Shown here: positions 32,251-40,538 of the stretch, piece by piece
Numbering within the stretch: position 1 is the first letter of the stretch
Layout: each line of letters opens with the position of its first letter
From: Pusillimonas sp. UBA6240
GTDB lineage: Bacteria > Pseudomonadota > Gammaproteobacteria > Burkholderiales > Burkholderiaceae_B
Length of the DNA: 43,067 bases
Direction: 5' to 3'
Assembly (NCBI GenBank): GCA_002441445.1
Contig: DJWC01000164.1
Location: 19,971-63,037 of the forward strand
The notes under the pieces: model-generated
Database searches by the model: none
Seen by the model: the letters and a program-made list of their open reading frames with translations, nothing else
Told to the model about the DNA's origin: nothing
Position numbers and translations under genes: made by a program

Positions 32251-32363
32251 GATAAAAAACTAGGGGTATTCCCTGTTCTAGCGCACAAATCATGATTTCA
32301 TCATTAGAATTCCGAAAAAATCCCTCGAAACAGTGCTCGATCGAAGATTTTATCGCTATTTTC

Positions 32364-32377
32364 TGAATACGAATTCA
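32364..32377. promoter_or_regulatory. LacI-type operator candidate, copy 2
   Basis: TGAATA-CG-AATTCA is a 14-bp near-palindrome with a central CG and five of six symmetric positions, like the LacI/PurR consensus. It ends just upstream of the AAGGACGG ribosome-binding site of the aminotransferase gene, where a repressor would block transcription or initiation. The 127-bp spacing from copy 1 would allow looping. Confidence 0.55.
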
Positions 32378-32392
32378 TAAGGACGGCAGCTG

Positions 32393-33721
32393 ATGTCCAG
32401 CTTATTGAAGGCGAATTTCCAAACTACGCTACCCATGGCGGCGCATGCCCGGGGCGTGTTCATTTACGACAGCAGCGGCAAGGATTATCTGGACGGCTCG
32501 GGCGGAGCCATGACGGTATCCATCGGCCATGGCGTAAAGGAAGTGCTGGATGTCATGCGCGTCCAGGCCGAAAAGGTGTGCTTCACCTATCGGGCGCAAT
32601 TCAGCAACCAGCCTGCCGAAGACTTGGCCGACGCACTGACGGCGCTGGCGCCCGGCGACCTGAATCACGCCTTTTTCGTCAATAGCGGTTCCGAGGGCAC
32701 CGAGCTGGCGATGCGCATCGCCATCGCCTACTGGAGAGACCGCGGCCGGCCGACCAAGACCCATATTCTGGGCCGGCATATCAGCTACCACGGCATGACG
32801 ATGGGCGCCTTGTCGATGTCGGGCCATGAGGCGCGCCGGCAAGACTACAGCGACTTGCTGCATCCCTTCGCGCTGGCGCCGGCGCCCTACGCTTATCGCT
32901 CCGAACTTCCGCCCGATGCCTATGCGCGCAGCATCGTCGAGCGCTGGGACGCCGTCATTCAGGAATGCGGCCCCGGCAAGGTGGCCGCAGTCATTGTCGA
33001 ACCCGTGGTGGGCGCGGCTGGCGGCGCCCTGACCCCGCCGCCGGGCTACCTGAAAGCGCTGCAGGACATCTGCCGCAAGCATGATGTGCTGCTCATCGCC
33101 GACGAAGTCATCACCGGCATGGGACGTTGCGGCGCCTGGTTCGCCTGCGAGCACGATGATGTGACGCCCGACATGATCGTCACCGCCAAAGGCATGAGCT
33201 CGGGCTACACGCCCATGGGCGCGGTGCTGCTGCGTGAACCCATCGTGCAAGCCATGGCGCAGGGCAGCGGCATCGGCCCCTTTGGGCATACCTTCAGCGG
33301 CAACCCGCTGAGCGCGGCCGTGTGCCTGGCGGTCGTGAACTACATGCGGCAACACAAGATTCTGGACAATGTGCGCGAACGCGGCACGCAGTTGGAGCAA
33401 GGCCTGCGCGCCCTGTCGCAACGCTACGCCTGGCTGGTGGACGTGCGCGGCAAGGGCCTGCTCTGGGGCTTTGAATTCGTCACCGACGCGCAGCGGCGCA
33501 CACCGCCGCCAGCGGCATTGAAGGCCAACGAACGGTTCGCGGCCCATTGCCGGGACGCCGGTCTGATCGTCTACCCGGCCGGCATCGCGCCCTACAACAA
33601 CGCGGCCATTGTTGCGCCGCCCTTGGTTATTTCCGAATCGGAAGTGCGGACGCTGCTGCAGCGTCTCGAAGCAGGCATGCGCGCTTTTGCGCAAGAGTTT
33701 GGATTGGACATCCCCACCTGA
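32393..33721 (+). CDS. Class III (omega) aminotransferase
   Basis: A PLP-dependent class III aminotransferase of 442 residues. Lys266 in TAKGMSSGYTPMGA is the Schiff-base lysine and Asp237 in LIADEVITGMGRCG binds the pyridine nitrogen. SGSEGTELAMRIA, RHISYHGMTMGALSMSGH and GPFGHTFSGNPLSAA are also typical. It starts after AAGGACGGCAGCTG and is the first gene of an operon with a branched-chain-type ABC transporter, a dimethylformamidase homologue and a LacI regulator. Such enzymes move an amino group from a terminal amine or amino acid to pyruvate or 2-oxoglutarate. The likely role is removing the amine nitrogen of the imported compound or its cleavage product; the substrate is unknown. Confidence 0.9.
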   Translation: MSSLLKANFQTTLPMAAHARGVFIYDSSGKDYLDGSGGAMTVSIGHGVKEVLDVMRVQAEKVCFTYRAQFSNQPAEDLADALTALAPGDLNHAFFVNSGSEGTELAMRIAIAYWRDRGRPTKTHILGRHISYHGMTMGALSMSGHEARRQDYSDLLHPFALAPAPYAYRSELPPDAYARSIVERWDAVIQECGPGKVAAVIVEPVVGAAGGALTPPPGYLKALQDICRKHDVLLIADEVITGMGRCGAWFACEHDDVTPDMIVTAKGMSSGYTPMGAVLLREPIVQAMAQGSGIGPFGHTFSGNPLSAAVCLAVVNYMRQHKILDNVRERGTQLEQGLRALSQRYAWLVDVRGKGLLWGFEFVTDAQRRTPPPAALKANERFAAHCRDAGLIVYPAGIAPYNNAAIVAPPLVISESEVRTLLQRLEAGMRAFAQEFGLDIPT

Positions 33722-33731
33722 AGGAGTAGCC

Positions 33732-34949
33732 ATGAACAAAGTTGTGAATCCATTGCGCCGTTCCCTGTTGAAAGCCGGTACCGCCACCATGGGCATGTCC
33801 ATGGCCGGCATCGCATGGGGCCAGGGGCGCGACGCCCTGACCATGGGCGTGCTGTCGCAGCAGACGGGCACCTATGCCTACGCGGGCCAGCTCGTGCTGA
33901 ACGGGGCGAAGCTGGCCATCGAAGAACGCAATGGCGAGATACTCGGCCAGAAAATCAACCTGATCGTGCGCGACGACGAAGGCAAGCCGGCGGTGGGCGT
34001 GCGGCGCCTGTCGGAAGCCATAGGCAGCGACAAGCTGCGCTACTTCGGCGGTAATTTCTCCAGCGCCGTGGGCCTGGCCGAAGCCGAAGTGGCGCAACGC
34101 GAGAAAGTCATACAGTACGCGGCGGGCGGTTCCGAAGACTTCACGGGCAGCCGCTGCAACGACTATATGTTCCAATGGTCGGCCCACGGCTACACGGCGC
34201 TGCGCACCACGCTGGAATACGTCAAGCAGGCCATGCCGGACAAGAAGCGCATCTACACCATCACGGCGGACTACGCGTTCGGGCATTCGCTGTTGCGCTA
34301 TGCAAAGGTCGCCGCGCAAGAGCTGGGCATGGAACTGGTGGGCAACGACAACCACCCCCTAGGCGAGCGGCAGTTCACCCAGTACCTCACCAAAGCGCTG
34401 TCGACCCGGCCGGACATCATCTGCCTGCTGACGGCGGGCGCCGACGCCGTGGCCGCCACCCGCCAGCTGTTCAGCTTCGGCGCCAAGAACATCCAGGTGG
34501 TCGGGCCTTGGTCGCTGGAGGTCGACCAGCTGCGCGAGCTGTCGCCGCAAATGCGGGACGGCCTGATCCTGGGCCTCAATTACTATCAGGACATCGACAC
34601 CCCGGTCAACAAGGCGTTTGTCGAACGCTATATGAAAGCCCATAAATCGGTGCCTTCCTATGCGGCCGCCTATGGCTACGATTCCTTCCGCACCATGCTG
34701 CTGGCCATGGAGCAGGCCAAGAGCACGGACGTCGAAGCGGTGCGCAAGGCCATGGAAGGCATGAAATACGACAGCATCTTCGGGCCGATCAGCATAGATC
34801 CCAGAACCCATCAGACCTTGCGGCCCTACTATGTCGTCAAGTGCAAGGCGCAAGCCGACATGAAGAACGAAAACGATTACGCCACCATCGTGGCCGAGGG
34901 CAGCAAGCCTCAGCCGGCCGAGCTGAACGAATGCAAGCGCAGCGTCTAG
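33732..34949 (+). CDS. Branched-chain-type ABC transporter substrate-binding protein (LivK-like)
   Basis: A periplasmic receptor of the Leu/Ile/Val or amide-binding type I family (405 residues). The export signal NPLRRSLLKAGTATMGMSMA is Tat-like. The mature part starts LTMGVLSQQTGTYAYAGQ, with NGAKLAIEERNG, FGGNFSSAVGLAEAEV, TADYAFGHSLLRY and AAAYGYDSFRTMLLAM. ATG 33732 follows AAGGAGTAGCC; the frame is open upstream but overlaps the aminotransferase gene. Family members bind amino acids, urea and short-chain amides as well as aromatic acids. With the amidase homologue encoded downstream, an amide or N-substituted ligand is a reasonable guess. Confidence 0.92.
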   Translation: MNKVVNPLRRSLLKAGTATMGMSMAGIAWGQGRDALTMGVLSQQTGTYAYAGQLVLNGAKLAIEERNGEILGQKINLIVRDDEGKPAVGVRRLSEAIGSDKLRYFGGNFSSAVGLAEAEVAQREKVIQYAAGGSEDFTGSRCNDYMFQWSAHGYTALRTTLEYVKQAMPDKKRIYTITADYAFGHSLLRYAKVAAQELGMELVGNDNHPLGERQFTQYLTKALSTRPDIICLLTAGADAVAATRQLFSFGAKNIQVVGPWSLEVDQLRELSPQMRDGLILGLNYYQDIDTPVNKAFVERYMKAHKSVPSYAAAYGYDSFRTMLLAMEQAKSTDVEAVRKAMEGMKYDSIFGPISIDPRTHQTLRPYYVVKCKAQADMKNENDYATIVAEGSKPQPAELNECKRSV

Positions 34950-34988
34950 CATGGCATTGACCGATCATCGCGAAGCAATGGGCTGCCT

Positions 34989-35849
34989 ATGTTTTCTTTG
35001 TTTATAGCGTTGCTGATCAACGGAATAGCGATAGGGCTGCTGTATGCCTTGATGGCGTTCGGGCTTTCGATCATCAAAGGCCTGCTGAATATTCCCAACT
35101 TCGCGCATGGGGCCTTCTTCGCGATCGGCGCCTATATATGCTATGGGGCCCTGAACGCGGGCCTGCCTTTCTTCGTCGCGCTGCTGCTTTCCTTCGCCGT
35201 GCCGGCGCTGGTCGGCGTGGCGGTGGAAAGGCTGGGCCTGTCCAGGCTGATGCGGGAATCCTACCTGTACCAGCTCTTGTTCCTGTTCGCCGTGGCGCTG
35301 GTCCTGGAGCAACTGTTGCTGATCATCTTCGGCACGGTGGGCCTGAGCGTCAACCCGCCCGAGTCGCTGGCCGGGGCCTTCAATTTGGGCTTCACCTATG
35401 TGCCCAAGTATCTGGTGCTCAATGGAGTGGTCGCGGCGCTGACCATCGTGGCGGTCTGGCTGCTTATCGAACGCACGCGCCTTGGCGCCCGCATCCGAGC
35501 GGGCATAGACAAGCCCGACATGGCGCGCTGCCTTGGGGTGAACGTGAACCGCCTGCTGGTCCTGGGCTTCGCGCTGGGCACGGGCCTGGCGGGATTCGCG
35601 GGCGGCCTGGCGCTGCCGCTGCTGGGGGCGTCGCCCACGATAGGCAGCGACATGCTGGCCATCGCCTTCGTCGTGCTGGTGATAGGCGGGCTGGGATCCA
35701 TATACGGCGCGATCCTGGCGGGGCTGCTGGTGGGCATCATCCAGAGCGTGGCGACTTTATGGGTGCCGGCGGCCAGCACGGTCCTGATCTATGTCGCCAT
35801 GGTGCTTACCCTCATCGTCCGTCCCCAGGGCCTGCTCGGAGAACGCTGA
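34989..35849 (+). CDS. Branched-chain-type ABC transporter permease (LivH-like)
   Basis: An inner-membrane permease of 286 residues with about eight hydrophobic helices. The start LLINGIAIGLLYALMAFGLS and GLLNIPNFAHGAFFAIGAY are the LivH signature, as is FALGTGLAGFAGGLALPLLG near the end. RTRLGARIRAGIDKPDMARC is the cytoplasmic loop that contacts the ATPase. It pairs with the LivM-like permease, whose gene overlaps in TGATG. The ATG at 34989 lacks a strong ribosome-binding site. Confidence 0.93.
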   Translation: MFSLFIALLINGIAIGLLYALMAFGLSIIKGLLNIPNFAHGAFFAIGAYICYGALNAGLPFFVALLLSFAVPALVGVAVERLGLSRLMRESYLYQLLFLFAVALVLEQLLLIIFGTVGLSVNPPESLAGAFNLGFTYVPKYLVLNGVVAALTIVAVWLLIERTRLGARIRAGIDKPDMARCLGVNVNRLLVLGFALGTGLAGFAGGLALPLLGASPTIGSDMLAIAFVVLVIGGLGSIYGAILAGLLVGIIQSVATLWVPAASTVLIYVAMVLTLIVRPQGLLGER

Positions 35850-36814
35850 TGCATCCAGACAAGAAGTCGCCATTGTGGACCATGGGCGGAGCCGTGCTCA
35901 TCGCGCTGCTGGCGCCCTTCATCATGCCCATGAACATCGCCACGGAGATACTGATCTTCGGGATATTCGCGGCATCCACCAACTTGCTGCTGGGGGTGTC
36001 CGGCCTGTATTCCTTCGGCCAGGCGGCCTTCTTCGGCATCGGCGGCTACGTGGCGGGATATTGCTTCGCCCAGGGCGGCATCCCGCTGGGCGCGGGCCTG
36101 CTGTTGGCCGTGCTGGCGGGCGCGAGCGTTGCCGGCTTGGTCGGCGCCATCAGCATACGCCGCACGGGCATCTACTTCATGATGCTGACCTTCGCCTTCA
36201 ATCAGATGATCTACTACATCGCCTATAGCTGGAGTTCGGTGACCGGCGGGGAAGACGGCTTGACGGGCATCGAAAGGCCAGGCATCGCTATTCCCGGGCT
36301 GGGCGTATTCGATATTTCCCAGGACGCGAATTTCTACGTGCTGGCGGCGGTGCTTTTCCTGGCCAGCCTGTTGTTCCTGTATCGGCTGACCCATAGCCCG
36401 CTGGGCCTGGTGCTGGAAGCGGCCAAGCACAACCCGCGGCGCACGGCGTCCATCGGCTATTCCGTATACAAGGTCCAGGTCTATGCATTCGTAGTGTCCG
36501 GCGCATTGGCGGGCCTGGCCGGCGGCCTGTACAGCATGCTCTATCGCATCATGCCCATAGACGCCATCTCGTGGCATAACTCCGCCTCGGTCGTCTTCAT
36601 GGTGGTCATAGGCGGAATGGGCAATATCCTGGGGCCGGTGTTCGGGGCGGCCATCTTCATCTGGCTGCAAGGCCTGCTCAGCCTGACCTGGGCGCGCTGG
36701 CCATTGCTGTTCGGCCTGTTCATCATCGTGGCGGTGCTGTTCTTCCGGGGCGGGGTGGTGGAATTGCTGACCCGGATCAGAATGTACGTGAGCAAACAGA
36801 AGGGGAGCGCCTGA
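35849..36814 (+). CDS. Branched-chain-type ABC transporter permease (LivM-like)
   Basis: The second permease (321 residues), with TNLLLGVSGLYSFGQAAFFG, the LivM hallmark, FMMLTFAFNQMIYYIAYSW and the EAA-like loop HSPLGLVLEAAKHNPRRTAS. It has about nine to ten membrane helices. The start overlaps the LivH stop (TGATG), and its own stop overlaps the LivG start in the same way. The frame is open upstream of 35849, but that part is a shadow of the LivH gene. Confidence 0.93.
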   Translation: MHPDKKSPLWTMGGAVLIALLAPFIMPMNIATEILIFGIFAASTNLLLGVSGLYSFGQAAFFGIGGYVAGYCFAQGGIPLGAGLLLAVLAGASVAGLVGAISIRRTGIYFMMLTFAFNQMIYYIAYSWSSVTGGEDGLTGIERPGIAIPGLGVFDISQDANFYVLAAVLFLASLLFLYRLTHSPLGLVLEAAKHNPRRTASIGYSVYKVQVYAFVVSGALAGLAGGLYSMLYRIMPIDAISWHNSASVVFMVVIGGMGNILGPVFGAAIFIWLQGLLSLTWARWPLLFGLFIIVAVLFFRGGVVELLTRIRMYVSKQKGSA

Positions 36815-37572
36815 TGCCCAGCGCCGACTACATCCTTGAAGCGCGCAACCTGACCCGCAAGTTCGGGGAAATCGCCGCCGTGCAGGACTTGTCCATCGGC
36901 TTTCCCCGAGGCCAGTTGCATAGCATCCTGGGTCCCAATGGCGCGGGCAAGACCACGCTGTTCAATCTGCTGACGCGCGACTACCCCGTCACCTCCGGCG
37001 AAATCTATCTGAAGGGCGAGCGCATCACCCGCCTGCAGCCGCATCAAATCGCCCAGCGGGGCGTGGGCCGCTCGTACCAGATATCCAGCGTCTATCTGGG
37101 CCTGACCTTTCTGGAAAACGTCTGGCTGGCGGCGCATGGCGCGGAAAGGCGGGGGCGCACGGGCTTTTGGCGGCCCATCTCTCATTACCGCGAAGCCCAG
37201 CGCAAGTCCGAGCAATTGCTGGCCGAACTCGGCCTGGACCGCTATACGCATACGCCGGCCAAGGCGGTGTCCTATGGGGACCAGAGACTGCTGGAAATAG
37301 CGGTTACCCTGGCGACAGGGCCGGAAGTCCTGCTGCTGGACGAACCCACCGCCGGCCTGTCCTCGCGGGAAACCGTCAGGGTCAAGGACTTCATCGAATC
37401 GATCAAGTCGCGCTACACCATCGTCATGATCGAACACAAGATGAACGTGGTGATGGAGATTTCCGATTTCATCCACGTCATGAATTTCGGCCGCCTGATC
37501 GCCAGCGGAACGCCGGAGGAAATCGCGCGCAACGCGGACGTGCACCAGGCTTATTTCGGGATGGACGAATGA
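36814..37572 (+). CDS. Branched-chain-type ABC transporter ATPase (LivG-like)
   Basis: A cytoplasmic ATP-binding subunit (252 residues). It has Walker A GPNGAGKTTL, the signature region AVSYGDQRLLEIAVTLA, Walker B VLLLDEPTAGLS and the switch His in MIEHKMNVVMEI. The ABC signature reads SYGDQ instead of SGGQQ, a common LivG form. The C-terminal IARNADVHQAYFGMDE is a LivG ending. It is coupled to livM and livF by overlaps and would energise uptake by the LivKHM-like components. Confidence 0.93.
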   Translation: MPSADYILEARNLTRKFGEIAAVQDLSIGFPRGQLHSILGPNGAGKTTLFNLLTRDYPVTSGEIYLKGERITRLQPHQIAQRGVGRSYQISSVYLGLTFLENVWLAAHGAERRGRTGFWRPISHYREAQRKSEQLLAELGLDRYTHTPAKAVSYGDQRLLEIAVTLATGPEVLLLDEPTAGLSSRETVRVKDFIESIKSRYTIVMIEHKMNVVMEISDFIHVMNFGRLIASGTPEEIARNADVHQAYFGMDE

Positions 37573-38264
37573 TGCTGTCGGTTGAATCGATTGATACCTT
37601 CTATGGCCGCAGCCAGGCCATCCACGGCGTTTCCTTCGAAGTCGGCGAAAACCAGGTGCTGGCCTTGCTGGGGCGCAACGGCGCGGGCAAGTCGACGACC
37701 CTGCGCTCCATCATGGCGGTCAATCCCATTTCCCGCGGGCGCATCCGCTACAAGGGCCGCGACATCGCCGCGATGGCCCCCAATGCGATTGCGGCCCTGG
37801 GCATCACCCTCGTGCCGGAAACCCGCGATCCCTTCTATCTGCTGACGGTGCGCGAGAACATCATGCTGGGCCATCGGCAAGGCTCGCCTTACTCGCTGGA
37901 GCGCTTGATGGATCTTTTCCCCTTGCTCCGGCCTTTGCTGGCGAAGAAGGGCGGGGAACTGTCCGGCGGGCAACAGCAGATGATGGTGATCGCCCGCGCG
38001 CTGGCCATGGGGCCGCAGCTGATTTTGCTCGATGAGCCTTCGCAGGGGCTGGCGCCCATCATGGTCAAGGCGGTCAGCCAGGTGCTCGGCGAGCTGAAAA
38101 AAGACGGTTTGTCCATAGTGCTGGTCGAACAGAACTTGCAAATGGCGCTGAAACTGGCCGACCATATCGTGATGCTGGAAGATGGAAGCGTGGCGGACGA
38201 GTTCCCGGTCGAAGTCGGCCGGGCCGACCCCAAGCGGCTTGAAAAGTATCTGGCGGTTCACTAA
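37569..38264 (+). CDS. Branched-chain-type ABC transporter ATPase (LivF-like)
   Basis: The second ATPase (231 residues) with Walker A GRNGAGKSTT, signature LSGGQQQMM, Walker B LILLDEPSQGLAP and switch His-type region VLVEQNLQMALKLA (Gln, as usual in LivF). ATGATG at 37569-37574 offers two adjacent starts; the first makes an ATGA overlap with livG. It ends 78 bp before the dimethylformamidase homologue, with a long hairpin in between. Confidence 0.92.
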   Translation: MMLSVESIDTFYGRSQAIHGVSFEVGENQVLALLGRNGAGKSTTLRSIMAVNPISRGRIRYKGRDIAAMAPNAIAALGITLVPETRDPFYLLTVRENIMLGHRQGSPYSLERLMDLFPLLRPLLAKKGGELSGGQQQMMVIARALAMGPQLILLDEPSQGLAPIMVKAVSQVLGELKKDGLSIVLVEQNLQMALKLADHIVMLEDGSVADEFPVEVGRADPKRLEKYLAVH

Positions 38265-38268
38265 GGCG

Positions 38269-38297
38269 CGCGCCATGCCGCGCATGCGGCCGGCGCG
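38269..38297 (+). other. Compound intercistronic hairpin between livF and the amidase-like gene
   Basis: CGCGCC (38269-38274) pairs with GGCGCG (38292-38297), and inside this GCCGC-GCAT-GCGGC (38277-38290) forms a second perfect stem. Together they make about 11 bp interrupted by a 2:1 internal loop. No T-run follows, so mRNA processing or partial termination is more likely than full termination. Confidence 0.5.
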
Positions 38298-38342
38298 ACC
38301 GCAGTGCGATGTCGCTTATAACACCCTCGCAGGATGGAGCTC

Positions 38343-40538
38343 ATGTCTACCGAAACAGTCGCTGTCCCCGCCATCATCGGCTATGTCGACCCTTTGCGCG
38401 CCTGCCCGGGCGGTACGCTGGATTTCAAGATCAGCTCTGCGGGCGGGCGGCCTTTCAAGGCCCGCGTGGTAAGAATCGATTGCGCCGACCCCAATCCGGC
38501 CGGGCCGGGCATGAAGCTGCAGCCTGTGGATGCAGGCCTGCCTTCCACCCCCCATCCCGGCACCGAGCAGCCGGTCCATGCCGGTTCCTGCGCCCTCGCG
38601 CCGCTGCCCGCCCTGGCCGAAGGCGAATGGCCTGTGCTGGAACTGGTCTTCCAAAGCACGCTGGCCAAGCCTGCCCTGCAAGCCCTGGCCTGCCTGCAAG
38701 AACGCGGCGGCGGCACGGCCGCGGCTTTTTGCCTGCGCGACAACCGGCTGGTGCTGGCCGAATGGCGGAGCGGCGCGCCGGCCGGGGAAACGCAAGTCGG
38801 CGATCTGGCGATCCGGCCGCGGCGCTGGTACCGGCTGAAGGCGCAATTCAGCGCCCAGGCGGTGGATGTATCGCTGGCCGCCATCGTGGACGGGGTGGAG
38901 CGGCCGTCGGGCTCGGCGCAATGCCGGCTGTCCTGGCAAGCCTGGCCCGCGGCGGTGGACACGCTGGCGCTGGCCGCCAGATGGGCCGGCTTTCCCGTCG
39001 ATTGCTTCAACGGCCGCCTGGAACATCCCCGCATCTTCCGCGCAGGGGCGGGGCGCAAGGCGGAACAAGAACTGTTGGCCGCCTGGGATTTTTCCGCCGA
39101 GATGACGACGCAGCGCGTACCTTGCAGCGTTCGCCCCAACGCCTTTGCCGAGCTCGTCAATGCGCCCACCCGCGCCGTGTGTTCATCCGGTTGGACCGGG
39201 AAGCACATGGACTGGAAAACGGCTCCGCAAGACTACGCGGCCATTCATTTCCACGAAGATGACCTGTCCGATTGCGCCTGGCAGACCAGCCTTGCTTTGC
39301 GCATCCCCGCCGGCATGGCCTCGGCGGTCTACGGCCTGGTGGTCGAGAACGAACTGGGCAGCGACACCATCCCCTTTTTCGTGACCCCGGCTCCCGACGG
39401 GCCGCGCGCCCGCATCGCCTACCTGGCGTCCACAATGACCTACCTGGCCTACGCCAATCACGCCCGCGGCAATTACCAGGGAGAGCTGGAAGAACGCATA
39501 CGCGCCTGGGGCGCCTACCCGTACAACCCCGATGTGGTGCAGCAATTCGGCGCCTCCACGTATAACTATCACGCCGACGGCTCGGGCATCAGCCTGTCGT
39601 CGCGGCTGCGCCCCATACTCGGCATGCGGCCCGGCTACCTGACTTTCGCGGACCAGAAGGGCTCCGGCCTCAGGCACTTTCCCGCCGATTCCCACCTGAC
39701 CGACTGGCTGCGCGTCAAAGGCTATGAATTCGACGTCATCACCGACGAGGATCTGGACGATGACGGCGTGGCCGCGCTGCAGCCTTATGAGCTCGTCCTG
39801 ACGGGGTCGCATCCGGAATACCACACGCCGCGCATGATGCAGGCCCTTCTCCAGTACCGCCGCCAGGGCGGGCATTTGTGCTATCTGGGCGGCAATGGCT
39901 TCTACTGGAAAATCGCCCGGCCCGCGCATGCGCCGCACATGCTGGAAATCCGCCGCGCGGAAGGCGGCATCCGGGCCTGGGCAGCCGAACCGGGCGAATA
40001 CTATCACCAGCTCGATGGCGGCTACGGCGGCTTGTGGCGCCGCAACGGCTGCCCGCCGCAAAAAGTGGGCGGCGTGGGCTTTACCGTGCAGGGCTTGTTC
40101 GAAGGCAGCTATTATCGGCGCACGCCCGAGTCCTATGCGCCCGAGGCGAGCTGGATTTTCGAGGGCGTGGATGCGGAACGCATCGGCGATTTCGGCTTGT
40201 CGGGAGGCGGGGCGGCCGGTTTCGAGCTGGACCAGGTGGACGAGCGCTTGGGCACGCCGGACGGTACCATCGTCGTGGCGGCATCGGAAGGCCACGGCCC
40301 CAGCTTCATGACCACCCCGGAGGAAATCCTGACCTGGACGCTGCCCGCCGCAACGACGCGTCCTCATGGCGGGATATGCGGCCATATGATTTATACTGCG
40401 CCGGCCGGCGGCGAAGGCGGCCTGTTTGCCGTCGGGTCCATTACCTTCCTGGGCAGCCTGTCGCATAATGGCTACGACAATCCGATCTCGACGATACTGG
40501 AGAACTGCATAAAGCATTTTGCCGCCAGTGAAAAATAA
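38343..40538 (+). CDS. N,N-dimethylformamidase catalytic (beta) subunit homologue
   Basis: A 731-residue cytoplasmic protein related to the large subunit of N,N-dimethylformamidase (762 residues in Paracoccus). The N-terminal half (about 10-340) is a beta-rich Ig/laminin-G-like region and the C-terminal half is the DMFase domain. Paracoccus DMFase holds one Fe through two Tyr and one Glu. Here Tyr370 (TYLAYAN), Tyr407 or Tyr409 (STYNYHADG) and Glu492 (GSHPEYHT) fall at matching spacing, and His490 two residues before the Glu is kept. ATG 38343 is favoured by AGGA and GGAG just upstream; ATG 38334 is an alternative. The small DMFase subunit gene, normally adjacent, is absent. It is the only hydrolase in this operon, so it probably cleaves the imported amide or C-N compound. 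The substrate is unknown. Confidence 0.85.
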   Translation: MSTETVAVPAIIGYVDPLRACPGGTLDFKISSAGGRPFKARVVRIDCADPNPAGPGMKLQPVDAGLPSTPHPGTEQPVHAGSCALAPLPALAEGEWPVLELVFQSTLAKPALQALACLQERGGGTAAAFCLRDNRLVLAEWRSGAPAGETQVGDLAIRPRRWYRLKAQFSAQAVDVSLAAIVDGVERPSGSAQCRLSWQAWPAAVDTLALAARWAGFPVDCFNGRLEHPRIFRAGAGRKAEQELLAAWDFSAEMTTQRVPCSVRPNAFAELVNAPTRAVCSSGWTGKHMDWKTAPQDYAAIHFHEDDLSDCAWQTSLALRIPAGMASAVYGLVVENELGSDTIPFFVTPAPDGPRARIAYLASTMTYLAYANHARGNYQGELEERIRAWGAYPYNPDVVQQFGASTYNYHADGSGISLSSRLRPILGMRPGYLTFADQKGSGLRHFPADSHLTDWLRVKGYEFDVITDEDLDDDGVAALQPYELVLTGSHPEYHTPRMMQALLQYRRQGGHLCYLGGNGFYWKIARPAHAPHMLEIRRAEGGIRAWAAEPGEYYHQLDGGYGGLWRRNGCPPQKVGGVGFTVQGLFEGSYYRRTPESYAPEASWIFEGVDAERIGDFGLSGGGAAGFELDQVDERLGTPDGTIVVAASEGHGPSFMTTPEEILTWTLPAATTRPHGGICGHMIYTAPAGGEGGLFAVGSITFLGSLSHNGYDNPISTILENCIKHFAASEK

